Shown piece by piece: positions 8,059-16,550 of a stretch of 64,000 nucleotides of DNA. The stretch spans positions 204,166-268,165 of the forward strand of contig JAIXXN010000057.1 of the NCBI GenBank assembly GCA_027490725.1, given 5' to 3'. The notes under the pieces were generated by a model. It worked only from the letters and a program-made list of their open reading frames with translations. It searched no databases and was not told the origin of the DNA. The position numbers were made by a program, and so were the translations under genes. How positions within the stretch are numbered: position 1 is the stretch's first letter; the number at the start of each line of letters is the position of its first letter. This stretch comes from Oxalobacteraceae bacterium (lineage in GTDB: Bacteria; Pseudomonadota; Gammaproteobacteria; Burkholderiales; Burkholderiaceae_D).

Positions 8059-9060
8059 ATGAAAGTTGCAATCGTCGGCGCTGGCGCTATCGGTGGCTTT
8101 ATCGGTACGCGCCTCGCTCTGGCAGGCCAGTGCCAGCTCAGTGCCTACGCACGGGGCGCCACGCTGGCGGCGCTGCAACAGCACGGCTGGCGCCTGCAGA
8201 TGGGAGAACAGACCCTGCAAGCCCCTGCCTACGCTAGCGATCAGGCTAGCGAACTCGGTGTGCAGGATGTGCTGATCATCGCTGTAAAGGGCCAATCGCT
8301 GGCCACGGTTGCCACGCAAATCGCGCCCATGATCGGTCCTCAGACCGTCATTCTGCCGGCGATGAACGGCGTGCCGTGGTGGTTCGGTCAGGGCGTTGAG
8401 CGTCTGGGCAGCGCGCCACTCGAGAGTGTTGATCCCGGTGGCGCGATTGCGGCAGCCTTGCCCGCTGCGCAGGTGCTCGGCTGCGTGGTGCATGCCAGCA
8501 CCTCGACCCCGGAAGCCGGTCTGGTCAGCCACAAGATGGGCAAGGGCCTGATTATCGGCGAGCCATGCGGTGGCGACTCGCAACGTGCACAGTCACTCGG
8601 CGCGCTGCTGCGCGGCGCCGGCTTCGATGTGCAGGTGTCGGCCAACATCCGTCAGGACATCTGGTACAAGCTGTGGGGCAATATGACGCTGAACCCCGTT
8701 TCCGCCCTGACCGGCGCCAGCGCCGACCGCATCCTTGATGACCAGCTAGTGGCGGAGTTCTGCCGTGCCGCTATGCGCGAGGCGGCCCAGATCGGTGCGC
8801 TGATTGGCTGCCCCATCGCAGAAACGCCCGAACAGCGCCATCTGGTGACCCGCAAGCTCGGTGCTTTCCGTAGCTCGATGTTGCAGGATGCCGACGCCGG
8901 GCGCACCCTGGAACTCGATGCGCTGGTCGCTGCCGTGCGCGAACTGGGACAGCGGGTCAGCATACCTACCCCGTTTATCGACGCCGTACTCGGTCTGACC
9001 CGTCTGTTTGGGCGTGTGCACGGCCTGTATCCGGAAGCGCCTGTGGTATCCGGCAACTGA
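8059..9060 (+). CDS. panE: 2-dehydropantoate 2-reductase (ketopantoate reductase)
   Basis: A 333-residue NADPH-dependent reductase of the PanE/ApbA family. The N-terminal Rossmann motif is VAIVGAGAIGGFIG; KGQSLATVATQIAP and LPAMNGVPWW belong to the cofactor domain. DIWYKLWGNMTLNPVSALTGA is the strongly conserved segment carrying the catalytic Lys and the ligand-binding Asn, and SMLQDADAGRTLELDALVAAV is the C-terminal signature. The reaction reduces 2-dehydropantoate to pantoate for coenzyme A synthesis. A GGAG site lies at a normal distance before the ATG. It stands alone, with hairpins on both sides. Paralogues may act on other 2-keto acids. Confidence 0.85.
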   Translation: MKVAIVGAGAIGGFIGTRLALAGQCQLSAYARGATLAALQQHGWRLQMGEQTLQAPAYASDQASELGVQDVLIIAVKGQSLATVATQIAPMIGPQTVILPAMNGVPWWFGQGVERLGSAPLESVDPGGAIAAALPAAQVLGCVVHASTSTPEAGLVSHKMGKGLIIGEPCGGDSQRAQSLGALLRGAGFDVQVSANIRQDIWYKLWGNMTLNPVSALTGASADRILDDQLVAEFCRAAMREAAQIGALIGCPIAETPEQRHLVTRKLGAFRSSMLQDADAGRTLELDALVAAVRELGQRVSIPTPFIDAVLGLTRLFGRVHGLYPEAPVVSGN

Positions 9061-9065
9061 ATATC

Positions 9066-9108
9066 GGGGTCGGCGTTGCGGATTAGCCTCAATGTTGCAA
9101 TCCCGACC
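9066..9108. terminator. Hairpin after panE
   Basis: GGTCGG (9068-9073) and CCGACC (9103-9108) pair, and an inner TTGC/GCAA pair extends the stem after a two-base internal mismatch. It begins 6 bases after the panE stop. There is no T-run. It may be a terminator or a relative of the palindrome on the other side of panE, since both start with CGGGGTC. Confidence 0.45.
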
Positions 9109-9253
9109 ACAGCAGTTTCTCCTGCGCTCACACAGGGGGTGACTCGATCAGTCATGTGTTTGGCTCGCCAAGCCAGTTGGTAGCAGCCGGAGTCGCCATA
9201 GTTTCGCTCTAAGATCGGTTCATTGCAGTATTGATACCGTTTCTGAGAGCCTT

Positions 9254-10831
9254 ATGAAACCAGCATTGAATGTACGCGCCGCCCTGTCCGGCAAACGCGT
9301 CCTCCTGACGGGAAGTACCGGCTTTCTTGCCAAAGTGGTGCTGGAAAAGCTGATTCGCAGCGTGCCCGAGATAGGCGCGATTGTGCTGCTGATCCGCGCC
9401 AGCGAGCGCCATGCCGATGCGCGCCAGCGCTTCGAACGCGAAATTGCCAGCTCCTCCGTATTTGACCGCCTGCGTGCCGAGCAAGGCGATTATCTGCAAG
9501 CCTTCTTCGCCGAGCGCATCGAATGCGTCACCGGCGAGGTCACAGCGCCCTGCTTCGGCCTGCCTCTGGCCGAATTCAATGCGCTGGCGCAGCGCGTCGA
9601 TCTGGTGATCAATGCCGCTGCCAGCGTCAACTTCCGCGAAGCGCTCGACGAAGCACTGGCCATTAACGCCCTGAGCGTCCAGCACATCGCCGAACTGGCG
9701 CGCCGCAACCATGCGCCACTGGTGCAAATCTCGACCTGCTACGTCAACGGCTACCAGCGTGGCGCCATGCATGAACAGAACGTCACCCCGGCGCGCGCCA
9801 GCATTCCGCGCCACGCCGAAGGCTACTACGATCTGCACAAGCTACTGCAGCAGCTGCAGCACCGTATCGCCACAGTGCGCGCCGAAACGCCGGACCCGCA
9901 ACAGCGCGAGCGCCGCCTGACCGAACTTGGCATCGCCGAAGCGAATTACCACGGCTGGAACGACACCTATACCTTCACTAAATGGATGGGCGAGCAGCTC
10001 GCCATACAGGCCATGCGCGGCCGCGCACTGACCATCGTGCGCCCGTCGATTATCGAAAGCACCCTGCAAGAACCGGTACCGGGCTGGATCGAAGGCGTCA
10101 AAGTGGCTGATGCCATCATCCTCGCGTATGCGCGCGGCAAAACCAGCTTCTTCCCGGCGCGTGCGCAGGAAGTCGTCGACATCATCCCGGCCGACATGGT
10201 TGCCAACAGCGTGCTACTGGCGGCCGCCGAGGCCCTGCAGGATATGCCCGCGACACGCATCTATCAGGCTTGCACCGGGTCCTCGCGCCCGATCACGGTC
10301 GGCGCGGTGATCGAGCTGATACAGCACGAAGCGCAGCGCAACTGGCAGCAGTACGAACGGCTGTTTTACCAGCAGCCGAAACATGCATTCCGGGTGGTCA
10401 GCCGGCCGGTATTTCTGCTGATGCTGCGCGCCATGCGACTGGGCGCCGGAGGCTGGAGTGCGCTACGCACCCTGCTAGGCGCCGGCGAATCACCGCAACT
10501 CGAAGCGCTGCGTACCACCCAGTTGCTGGCACTGACTTTCTCGTTCTACACGGCGCCCCGCTACATTTTCCAGAACCGTGCGCTGATGGCACTGGCGCAG
10601 CGTTTCAGCAGCGAAGAGCGCCAGTGCTTCGAGGTCGACACCGGCCGCATCGACTGGCGCGCGTATCTGGGCAGGATACATATGGCAGGCCTGAACCGCT
10701 ATGCGCTGCGTCCGCGCGCCCCGAAATCCGTCGAGGCCCGTGCCGCCTCCGCGAGCGCAAGCACCACCACGCCCCTTAACCAGAGCAGCGTTAGCGCAGT
10801 AGATAGTGCAGCACCGGCCTCGCCGTTATAA
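9254..10831 (+). CDS. Fatty acyl-CoA reductase (alcohol-forming), wax ester pathway
   Basis: A 525-residue member of the extended SDR fatty acyl-CoA reductase family. The NADPH motif LLTGSTGFLAK is at residues 17-27, the catalytic Ser in VQISTCYVNG at 160, and the Tyr/Lys pair of YTFTKWMGE at 239 and 243. VRPSIIEST and WIEGVKVADAIIL follow as in plant, animal and Marinobacter enzymes. The C-terminal third resembles the sterile-like domain. These enzymes reduce long-chain acyl-CoA by four electrons to a primary alcohol. The next gene, 52 bases downstream, is a wax ester synthase that would use this alcohol, so the two form a pathway. The C-terminal tail is Ala/Ser-rich. Confidence 0.87.
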   Translation: MKPALNVRAALSGKRVLLTGSTGFLAKVVLEKLIRSVPEIGAIVLLIRASERHADARQRFEREIASSSVFDRLRAEQGDYLQAFFAERIECVTGEVTAPCFGLPLAEFNALAQRVDLVINAAASVNFREALDEALAINALSVQHIAELARRNHAPLVQISTCYVNGYQRGAMHEQNVTPARASIPRHAEGYYDLHKLLQQLQHRIATVRAETPDPQQRERRLTELGIAEANYHGWNDTYTFTKWMGEQLAIQAMRGRALTIVRPSIIESTLQEPVPGWIEGVKVADAIILAYARGKTSFFPARAQEVVDIIPADMVANSVLLAAAEALQDMPATRIYQACTGSSRPITVGAVIELIQHEAQRNWQQYERLFYQQPKHAFRVVSRPVFLLMLRAMRLGAGGWSALRTLLGAGESPQLEALRTTQLLALTFSFYTAPRYIFQNRALMALAQRFSSEERQCFEVDTGRIDWRAYLGRIHMAGLNRYALRPRAPKSVEARAASASASTTTPLNQSSVSAVDSAAPASPL

Positions 10832-10883
10832 CGACCAGCAGGCGCAGACATTGATCTGGCGCCGCAACAGGAGACAGCAGCAT

Positions 10884-12251
10884 ATGAACAATACCAGCCC
10901 GGCACCTGCGGCCATGACGCGGCGTGACTACGCGTGGCACCGCATGGATAGCGATCGCAATCTGATGGTCATCAACAGTATTCTGCTCTTCGAAGGCGCC
11001 GTCGATATCGAACGTCTGACCGCTACCATCGCCCTGCGTCTGCCCAACTATCCGCGCTTTACCCAGAAAGTGCAGCAACGGCGCGGCCGTCCGCACTGGG
11101 TTGAAGATACCGAATTCGACATCCGGCGCCATATCAAGCTGGAACAGATGGGACACGACGTCAATCGCGACGAGCTGCAGACTCACATGACCCGGCTAGC
11201 CCATCTGCCACTGGAACGTGACCGACCGATGTGGCATATGACAGTGCTCGACCGGGTTAATGGCGGCCATGCCATCGTGTTCCGGGTGCATCACTGCATC
11301 ACCGACGGTCTGGGACTGGTGCACGTACTGAATCACCTCACCGACGACAACGGCATCCATGGCCGCAGCCCATCGCCCGTCGGCCACCCGCACCGCGCCA
11401 CCGTGGCCCACAATGCCGTCTGCTCGGCGGTGGCGCGCGGCGTGTCGTGGCTGAAAATCGCGTTTCACGTGGCGCGCCTGTCGGTGCTGTGGCCGGATGC
11501 ACACAGCCGCTTCAAGGCGCCGATGACGGGTGAAAAACAGCTGGTCTGGCTGCCACCGCTGGAGATGGAACGGGTGCGTAGCATGTCCAAGCGCATGGGC
11601 GTGACCTTGAATGATGTCTGGGTGGCCGCCGTCTCGGGCGCACTGCGTAACTATCTGGCCGAACATGGCCAGCGTCCCGATGGTCGTGCGCTACGCGCTG
11701 CCGTCACCTTCAATCTGCGCGAGAAGGCCAACGCCTTCCAGCTCGGTAACGAGTTCGGTCTGGTGGCGGTGGATCTGCCCACCAATGTGGACGACCCGCG
11801 CCTGCGACTGCGCCAGTCGAGCCAGCGGATGACGGCCATCAAACGCTCGCACCAGCCGCGCGCCACCATGGCTTTTCTGTCGATTGCCGGCTGCCTGCCG
11901 AGTGCCCTGCAGCGCTTTGCACTGAATCTGTTCACCTCCAAGGGCTCGGTGGTGCTGACCAATATCGAAGGGCCGAGCAGCCGCCGTTATCTGGCAGGTT
12001 CGCGCATGACGGATCTGATCTGCTGGGTGCCGCAGGCCGGCAAGCTGGGGGTGGGGCTGGCCTTCATTTCCTACGCCGGCCAAATTCAGCTGGCACTCTT
12101 CGTCGATACGGATCTGGTACCTGATCCGGATCGGCTGATGGCGCTGACCTACGCAGCGTTTGAAGAAATGCAGCAGGCCACGGCCGGCGAAGTCGTCAGC
12201 ACACCCGCCCCCGAAGCGGGCGGCGCACTGACTCCGGCCGCGGCCCGCTAG
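10884..12251 (+). CDS. Wax ester synthase/acyl-CoA:diacylglycerol acyltransferase (WS/DGAT)
   Basis: A 455-residue WS/DGAT. The acyltransferase active-site motif HHCITDG is at residues 136-142, preceded by RPMWHM (the PLW-type motif); GVTLNDVWVAAVSGALR carries the conserved Asn-Asp; NIEGPSS is the C-terminal domain motif. The family esterifies fatty alcohol with acyl-CoA to make wax esters, and often diacylglycerol to triacylglycerol. The frame is open from 10806 inside the reductase gene, but ATG 10884 has a CAGGAGA ribosome site and gives the family N terminus (YAWHRMDSDRNLMVI). The pairing with a fatty acyl-CoA reductase argues for wax esters as a main product. Confidence 0.93.
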   Translation: MNNTSPAPAAMTRRDYAWHRMDSDRNLMVINSILLFEGAVDIERLTATIALRLPNYPRFTQKVQQRRGRPHWVEDTEFDIRRHIKLEQMGHDVNRDELQTHMTRLAHLPLERDRPMWHMTVLDRVNGGHAIVFRVHHCITDGLGLVHVLNHLTDDNGIHGRSPSPVGHPHRATVAHNAVCSAVARGVSWLKIAFHVARLSVLWPDAHSRFKAPMTGEKQLVWLPPLEMERVRSMSKRMGVTLNDVWVAAVSGALRNYLAEHGQRPDGRALRAAVTFNLREKANAFQLGNEFGLVAVDLPTNVDDPRLRLRQSSQRMTAIKRSHQPRATMAFLSIAGCLPSALQRFALNLFTSKGSVVLTNIEGPSSRRYLAGSRMTDLICWVPQAGKLGVGLAFISYAGQIQLALFVDTDLVPDPDRLMALTYAAFEEMQQATAGEVVSTPAPEAGGALTPAAAR

Positions 12252-12261
12252 GCCGGAATGA

Positions 12262-13497
12262 TTAGCGGTACCACGGCAAAGTGATGTGCAGGGGCCGCAC
12301 ATCGAGACGCAGATTCAGCACCGTATAGGATTCGGAACTGGCCGAGGCATAACCGCTACTCTCCGGCACACGGCTGAATTTGAACTCGAAGCCCAGTTCC
12401 GGACGGGGTTCCCCCGGTGCAGCCGTGGCAATCCCGATCGCCTGCGTCTGGGCATTATCGATCAGCCGCTCCATCATCAGCAGCACGGCATTGTGACCCA
12501 GAATATCGGTGGAATACACGGCTTCGCGATTGGCCGGCTGCAGCGGATCGACCTTGCCTTCGCGCTTGTCGTCGGATGGCGTGTAGACCCCGCTCTGCAA
12601 CTGGTAACGGTCACCACGATCCAGATAACTGATACGGACGTTGCTGACATTGAAGTCGGGGCTGGCGCGATCAACCGTCGCCTGGCGCAGATCGAGCAGC
12701 AGCGCGCCCTGATACCCGATCACTTCCACCTCGCGCCGGGGGCTGATCACCATCGCCGTATTCTCATCGATCCCCAGCCCCAGCTGATAGCCCTTCTTCA
12801 GCATGGCCGGCAGCATGCGGGCAAAGCGCCCGCGCGCCAGCAGATGCTGGTCAACGAACACGTCCTTACCGATAAAACCCAGCCCGGGCACCAGTTCCGC
12901 GCCATCGCGCACGCCGCTGCTCAGGGTGTCGATCACACTGCGCGTCTCGTTGTACATGGTGCTACTCATGATGGCGGCACCGGCGCTACTACCGGCGATC
13001 ACGCCGCCGCGCTGATACACGTCCCAGATCGCCTGCAGCACAGCCGTGCGACTGCCGTCCGGACGCACCAGCGCACCGGTAATCAGGCTCTGGTCGCCGC
13101 CCGCGAAATACACTCCGCCAGCCGTGCGGATACTGTCGGCCAGCTGGGCGTCCTCCGCCACTTGCTGCAGTGTTCTCTGTTTGAATTTAGGCGACAGTGG
13201 CACCACAAACGCCGCTGCGCCATAGCGATTCAGGTAGGCCGCCAGATTTCTGCCGGAACGTTCCGGATTACCGGCTGCCGTGGGCATGACCGCGATGCGC
13301 GCACCGGCGCCACCGGCCAGTTGCACTACCCGCTGCCAGACCACCGCATTATCGGCCCGTAATGCGCCGCCGATAATTACCAGCGAACCTTGCGGCGCTG
13401 GCGCCGCTTGCGGACCTTTCATTTCTTGCGATTCCGCCGCACCCGCCTGCGTGCACCAGATCAAACTCGCCAACAGCCATCCCATCCACCGATTCAT
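12262..13497 (-). CDS. cphB: Exported cyanophycinase (peptidase family S51)
   Basis: A 411-residue protein with an N-terminal signal peptide (hydrophobic residues 6-20, likely cleavage after QAGA). The S51 nucleophile elbow GSSAGA is at 169-174 with Ser171; VYFAGGDQS (129-137) and the LGIDENTAMVI region are further family motifs. Cyanophycinases release beta-Asp-Arg dipeptides from cyanophycin. The signal peptide places it outside the cytoplasm, like the CphE type that degrades external polymer. ATG 13497 is chosen over an upstream frame start at 13632 because it has an AGAGGATGG site and the signal peptide. No cyanophycin synthetase lies in the window. It is convergent with the wax synthase gene. 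Confidence 0.88.
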   Translation of the reverse strand: MNRWMGWLLASLIWCTQAGAAESQEMKGPQAAPAPQGSLVIIGGALRADNAVVWQRVVQLAGGAGARIAVMPTAAGNPERSGRNLAAYLNRYGAAAFVVPLSPKFKQRTLQQVAEDAQLADSIRTAGGVYFAGGDQSLITGALVRPDGSRTAVLQAIWDVYQRGGVIAGSSAGAAIMSSTMYNETRSVIDTLSSGVRDGAELVPGLGFIGKDVFVDQHLLARGRFARMLPAMLKKGYQLGLGIDENTAMVISPRREVEVIGYQGALLLDLRQATVDRASPDFNVSNVRISYLDRGDRYQLQSGVYTPSDDKREGKVDPLQPANREAVYSTDILGHNAVLLMMERLIDNAQTQAIGIATAAPGEPRPELGFEFKFSRVPESSGYASASSESYTVLNLRLDVRPLHITLPWYR

Positions 13498-13552
13498 ACG
13501 CCATCCTCTGAAAATTGCCGGCAATCGTGCAAGGCTGCCGAATTTGCCGTCA

Positions 13553-13572
13553 TCCGGCAGGAATCTGCCGGA
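13553..13572. repeat. Perfect 8-bp inverted repeat upstream of cyanophycinase
   Basis: TCCGGCAG, a GAAT spacer and CTGCCGGA form a perfect inverted repeat about 56 bases upstream of the cyanophycinase start. The surrounding 90 bases repeat TGCCG several times. It could be an operator or a hairpin in the leader. The whole 300-base gap 13498-13797 holds divergent promoters and no gene that I can see. Confidence 0.45.
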
Positions 13573-13797
13573 AAAACCGCCTCTGCCGTCCGAAAAACCA
13601 TCAGCATACTGATATTTCAGGCAATCTGGCATAGCTATTTCAGTTCGTCCTAGCGTCTCCCGGCGCGCCCGCCCCGAACTGCGTGCCGTGTGCTTGCTGC
13701 CTTGCGTCGCTGCGCCCAGTCCCGCCCCTTAAATCCCCCTTGCTGCTGCGCCAATCTGCTATAGAATCGTGCTCTTTACTTAACAACCGAGGCAGCG

Positions 13798-15159
13798 ATG
13801 GCAGAACAGCAGAATCAACTCCGGCGCGGGCTGAAAAGCCGTCACATCCAGCTGATTGCGCTTGGCGGGGCCATCGGCACCGGACTGTTCCTCGGCATCG
13901 CCCAGACCATACAGATGGCCGGTCCTTCCGTGCTGCTCGGCTATGCGATCGCCGGGGTCATCGCCTTTCTGATCATGCGCCAGCTGGGCGAAATGGTGGT
14001 CGATGAGCCGGTCGCCGGTTCCTTCAGCTACTTTGCCGATAAATACTGCGGCCACTGGGCCGGCTTCATGTCGGGCTGGAACTACTGGGTACTGTATGTG
14101 CTGGTCAGCATGGCGGAACTGTCGGCCGTCGGCATCTATGTCCAGTACTGGTGGCCGGAGGTGCCGACCTGGGCCTCGGCGCTGGGCTTTTTCATTGTGA
14201 TCAATGCGATCAGCCTGTCCAACGTCAAAGCCTTTGGCGAAATGGAATTCTGGTTCGCCATCATCAAAGTGGTGGCGATTGTCGGCATGATTGTATTTGG
14301 TGCCTATCTACTAATTTCCGGGGATGCCGGCCCGCAAGCGAGCATCACCAATCTGTGGCAACTGGGCGGCTTCTTCCCGAACGGTGTAGGCGGCATGCTG
14401 ATGGCCATGGCGGTGATCATGTTCTCCTTCGGCGGGCTGGAACTGATCGGCATCACCGCGGCCGAGGCGGACAATCCATCACACAGCATCCCGAAAGCGA
14501 CCAATCAGGCCATTTACCGCATCCTGATCTTCTACATCGGCGCGCTGGCGATTCTGCTGTCGCTCTACCCCTGGCAGAAAGTTGCCAGCGGCGGTAGCCC
14601 GTTCGTGCTGATTTTCCATGCGCTCAACAGCAATCTGGTGGCGAATGTCCTGAATGCCGTCGTGCTGACGGCGGCACTGTCGGTCTACAACAGTGGGGTT
14701 TACTCGAATACCCGCATGCTGTACGGCCTGGCGAAGCAAGGCAACGCGCCGCAGCGCCTGCAGGCGGTGAACCAGCGTGGCGTGCCGGTCGCGGCGCTGG
14801 CAGTGTCGGCACTGGCGACCGGCATCTGCATCGTAATTAACTACCTGATGCCCGGTAAAGCCTTCGGTTTCCTGATGGGATTAGTGGTTTCCGCACTGAT
14901 TATCAACTGGGGCATGATCAGCTGGATCCACCTGCGTTTCCGCGCCAGCAAACTGGCCAATGGCGAGAGCACAGCGTTCCGTAGTCCGGCCCATCCCTAC
15001 ACGAACTACCTGTGCCTGGCATTCCTGCTCGGAATACTGGTGGTGATGTTCATGACGCCCGACCTGCAACTGTCGGTCTATCTGATTCCCGTCTGGCTAG
15101 TGGTACTCGCCGCAGGCTATCGCTTGCGCCGCAAGGACAGCGTGGCAGGTGGCCAGTGA
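13798..15159 (+). CDS. aroP: AroP/PheP-like aromatic amino acid permease
   Basis: A 453-residue APC-superfamily permease with 12 membrane helices. The start (LRRGLKSRHIQLIALGG, then AIGTGLFLG) and long stretches such as FLIMRQLGEMVV, SGWNYWVLYVLVSMAEL, FSFGGLELIGITAAEADNP and SIPKATNQAIYRILIFYIG match E. coli AroP from memory very closely. It would import aromatic amino acids with protons. The family also includes PheP, GabP and LysP relatives, so exact substrate is uncertain. The stop codon overlaps the GTG start of the next gene, so both are one transcription unit, unusual for an AroP gene. Confidence 0.85.
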   Translation: MAEQQNQLRRGLKSRHIQLIALGGAIGTGLFLGIAQTIQMAGPSVLLGYAIAGVIAFLIMRQLGEMVVDEPVAGSFSYFADKYCGHWAGFMSGWNYWVLYVLVSMAELSAVGIYVQYWWPEVPTWASALGFFIVINAISLSNVKAFGEMEFWFAIIKVVAIVGMIVFGAYLLISGDAGPQASITNLWQLGGFFPNGVGGMLMAMAVIMFSFGGLELIGITAAEADNPSHSIPKATNQAIYRILIFYIGALAILLSLYPWQKVASGGSPFVLIFHALNSNLVANVLNAVVLTAALSVYNSGVYSNTRMLYGLAKQGNAPQRLQAVNQRGVPVAALAVSALATGICIVINYLMPGKAFGFLMGLVVSALIINWGMISWIHLRFRASKLANGESTAFRSPAHPYTNYLCLAFLLGILVVMFMTPDLQLSVYLIPVWLVVLAAGYRLRRKDSVAGGQ

Positions 15160-16349
15160 ACGACTGTTCTACGCCACAGCGCAGCCTGTATTGCTATCCC
15201 TGGGATGTACTGGATAGCGCGCACCATGTCGGTGAGCTGAAGCGGCTCGGCATGCACGGCGCCACACTGGCCGTCAGCTATCATGCAGGCAAATTCCTGC
15301 GTCCCCATAGCGACGCCCGGCCGCGTGTGATCTTTCCAGAAGACGGTGTGGTGTATTTCGAACCTGATCTGGCGCGCTACGGCGCACTGCGCCCGCAGCC
15401 CCACTCCGATCCGGCGCTACGACGCGTCCTGCCGGAACTGGTGGCCGACGGCCGTCTGGCAGTGCACGCCTGGACCGTACTGCTGCACAATAGCCGGCTG
15501 GGTGCCCTGCACCCAGAGTACACAGCGCAGAATGCCTATGGTGATCGCTACGTCTACAGCCTGTGCCCGATGCAGCCAGCCGTGTTCGAGTATGCGGTGG
15601 CGCTGTGTGCGGATCTCGGAACCCGCGGCGTGGCCAGCGTGGTGCTAGAAACGCCGGGCTGGCTGCCCTACGCCCATGGCTACCACCACGAATTTGCTCA
15701 GGTGCGCAGCAATGTTTGGCTCGACACCATGCTGGGCCTGTGTTTCTGCGACGCCTGCATGGGTGCTGGCCGGCAAGCCAATCTAGCCATGAGCGCCTTG
15801 CGCGAACGGGTGGCCAGCGCCGTCGACCAGTATCTGCAAGCGCCAGGAGATGCTACACCGGTGCAGGCGCAGGCATGGCTGAGCGCTGACTTGCTGGCCG
15901 ATGTGGATCTGGCGGCGCTGTTGCGTCTGCGCCAGCGCCGCGTGACCCAGCTCGTGAAAGCGATCCGGGCGGCGTTGCCCGCGACGGTCGAGCTGGCTGT
16001 GATTGCGACCGTGCAGCGACCCACTGCGCAAAACTGGCAGGAAGGCATGGATCTGGCGGCGCTGGCCGAGGTCGCCGACTGGATCGATGTGCCCTTTTAC
16101 GAGCCGGACGCAGCAGCCGTGCTGAGCGATGCCTGGGACTGCCTGCGGCGCGTCGGCGACAGTGCAAACATCCGGGCGATTCTGCGCCCCGGCCCGCCGG
16201 ATCTCGGCGATGGTGCCCAGCTCGCTGCTGCCGTCGCCGGACTGGCCCGAATGAAGATCCAGCATGTGGGCTTCTACAACTACGGCATGTTGCGCAGCGC
16301 CCAGCTTGAAGCACTCGGCGCCACGCTGGCTGCCCAGGGTCCCGGCTAG
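15156..16349 (+). CDS. Unrecognised conserved-type protein, possible TIM-barrel fold
   Basis: A 397-residue protein starting with GTG that overlaps the permease stop (GTGA). An upstream ATG at 15012 lies deep inside the permease and is rejected. There is no signal peptide or membrane segment. The order of hydrophobic strands and helices, with YHAGKFLRPH, LAVHAWTVLLHNSRLG, VVLETPGWLPY, FCDACMGAG and GFYNYG, looks like a glycosidase-type beta/alpha barrel. VVLETP could carry a catalytic Glu, and FCDACMGAG could bind metal or form a disulfide. I recall similar proteins annotated as hypothetical in actinobacteria, but I cannot name a family. Coupling to an amino acid permease is the only functional hint. 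Confidence 0.7.
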   Translation: MNDCSTPQRSLYCYPWDVLDSAHHVGELKRLGMHGATLAVSYHAGKFLRPHSDARPRVIFPEDGVVYFEPDLARYGALRPQPHSDPALRRVLPELVADGRLAVHAWTVLLHNSRLGALHPEYTAQNAYGDRYVYSLCPMQPAVFEYAVALCADLGTRGVASVVLETPGWLPYAHGYHHEFAQVRSNVWLDTMLGLCFCDACMGAGRQANLAMSALRERVASAVDQYLQAPGDATPVQAQAWLSADLLADVDLAALLRLRQRRVTQLVKAIRAALPATVELAVIATVQRPTAQNWQEGMDLAALAEVADWIDVPFYEPDAAAVLSDAWDCLRRVGDSANIRAILRPGPPDLGDGAQLAAAVAGLARMKIQHVGFYNYGMLRSAQLEALGATLAAQGPG

Positions 16350-16417
16350 CGGGCAGGCGCTGGCGCGCATCGCAGAGTTGCGTGCTTGTCTTTCCAGGCA
16401 TACTACATTAGCCTGCG

Positions 16418-16508
16418 TAGTATTACTTACCAGTATTATTTACCAGTATTATTTACCAGTATTACTTACCAGGATTACGCATCGGTATCACGCACCAGTA
16501 TTACGCAC
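16418..16508 (+). repeat. Seven tandem copies of a 13-bp unit
   Basis: Seven consecutive 13-bp units with consensus CAGTATTACTTAC run from 16418 to 16508, ending 42 bases before the chemoreceptor ATG. Copies 1-4 differ at one or two positions; copies 5-7 drift (for example CGGTATCACGCAC and CAGTATTACGCAC). The 13-bp period is not a whole helical turn. It could be a protein-binding iteron set, or a slippage-prone tract that varies promoter strength. Confidence 0.9.
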
Positions 16509-16550
16509 CAGTGATTTGCGCCAAAACCACTTCGCCTCACGGAGACGCTT

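Noticed and set aside
12286..13362. Plus-strand open frame of 358 codons opposite the cyanophycinase gene
   Set aside because: No domain features, His/Gln-rich antisense composition, and the minus strand has intact S51 motifs.
16418..16508. CRISPR array
   Set aside because: The units are contiguous 13-mers without unique spacers, and no cas genes are near.
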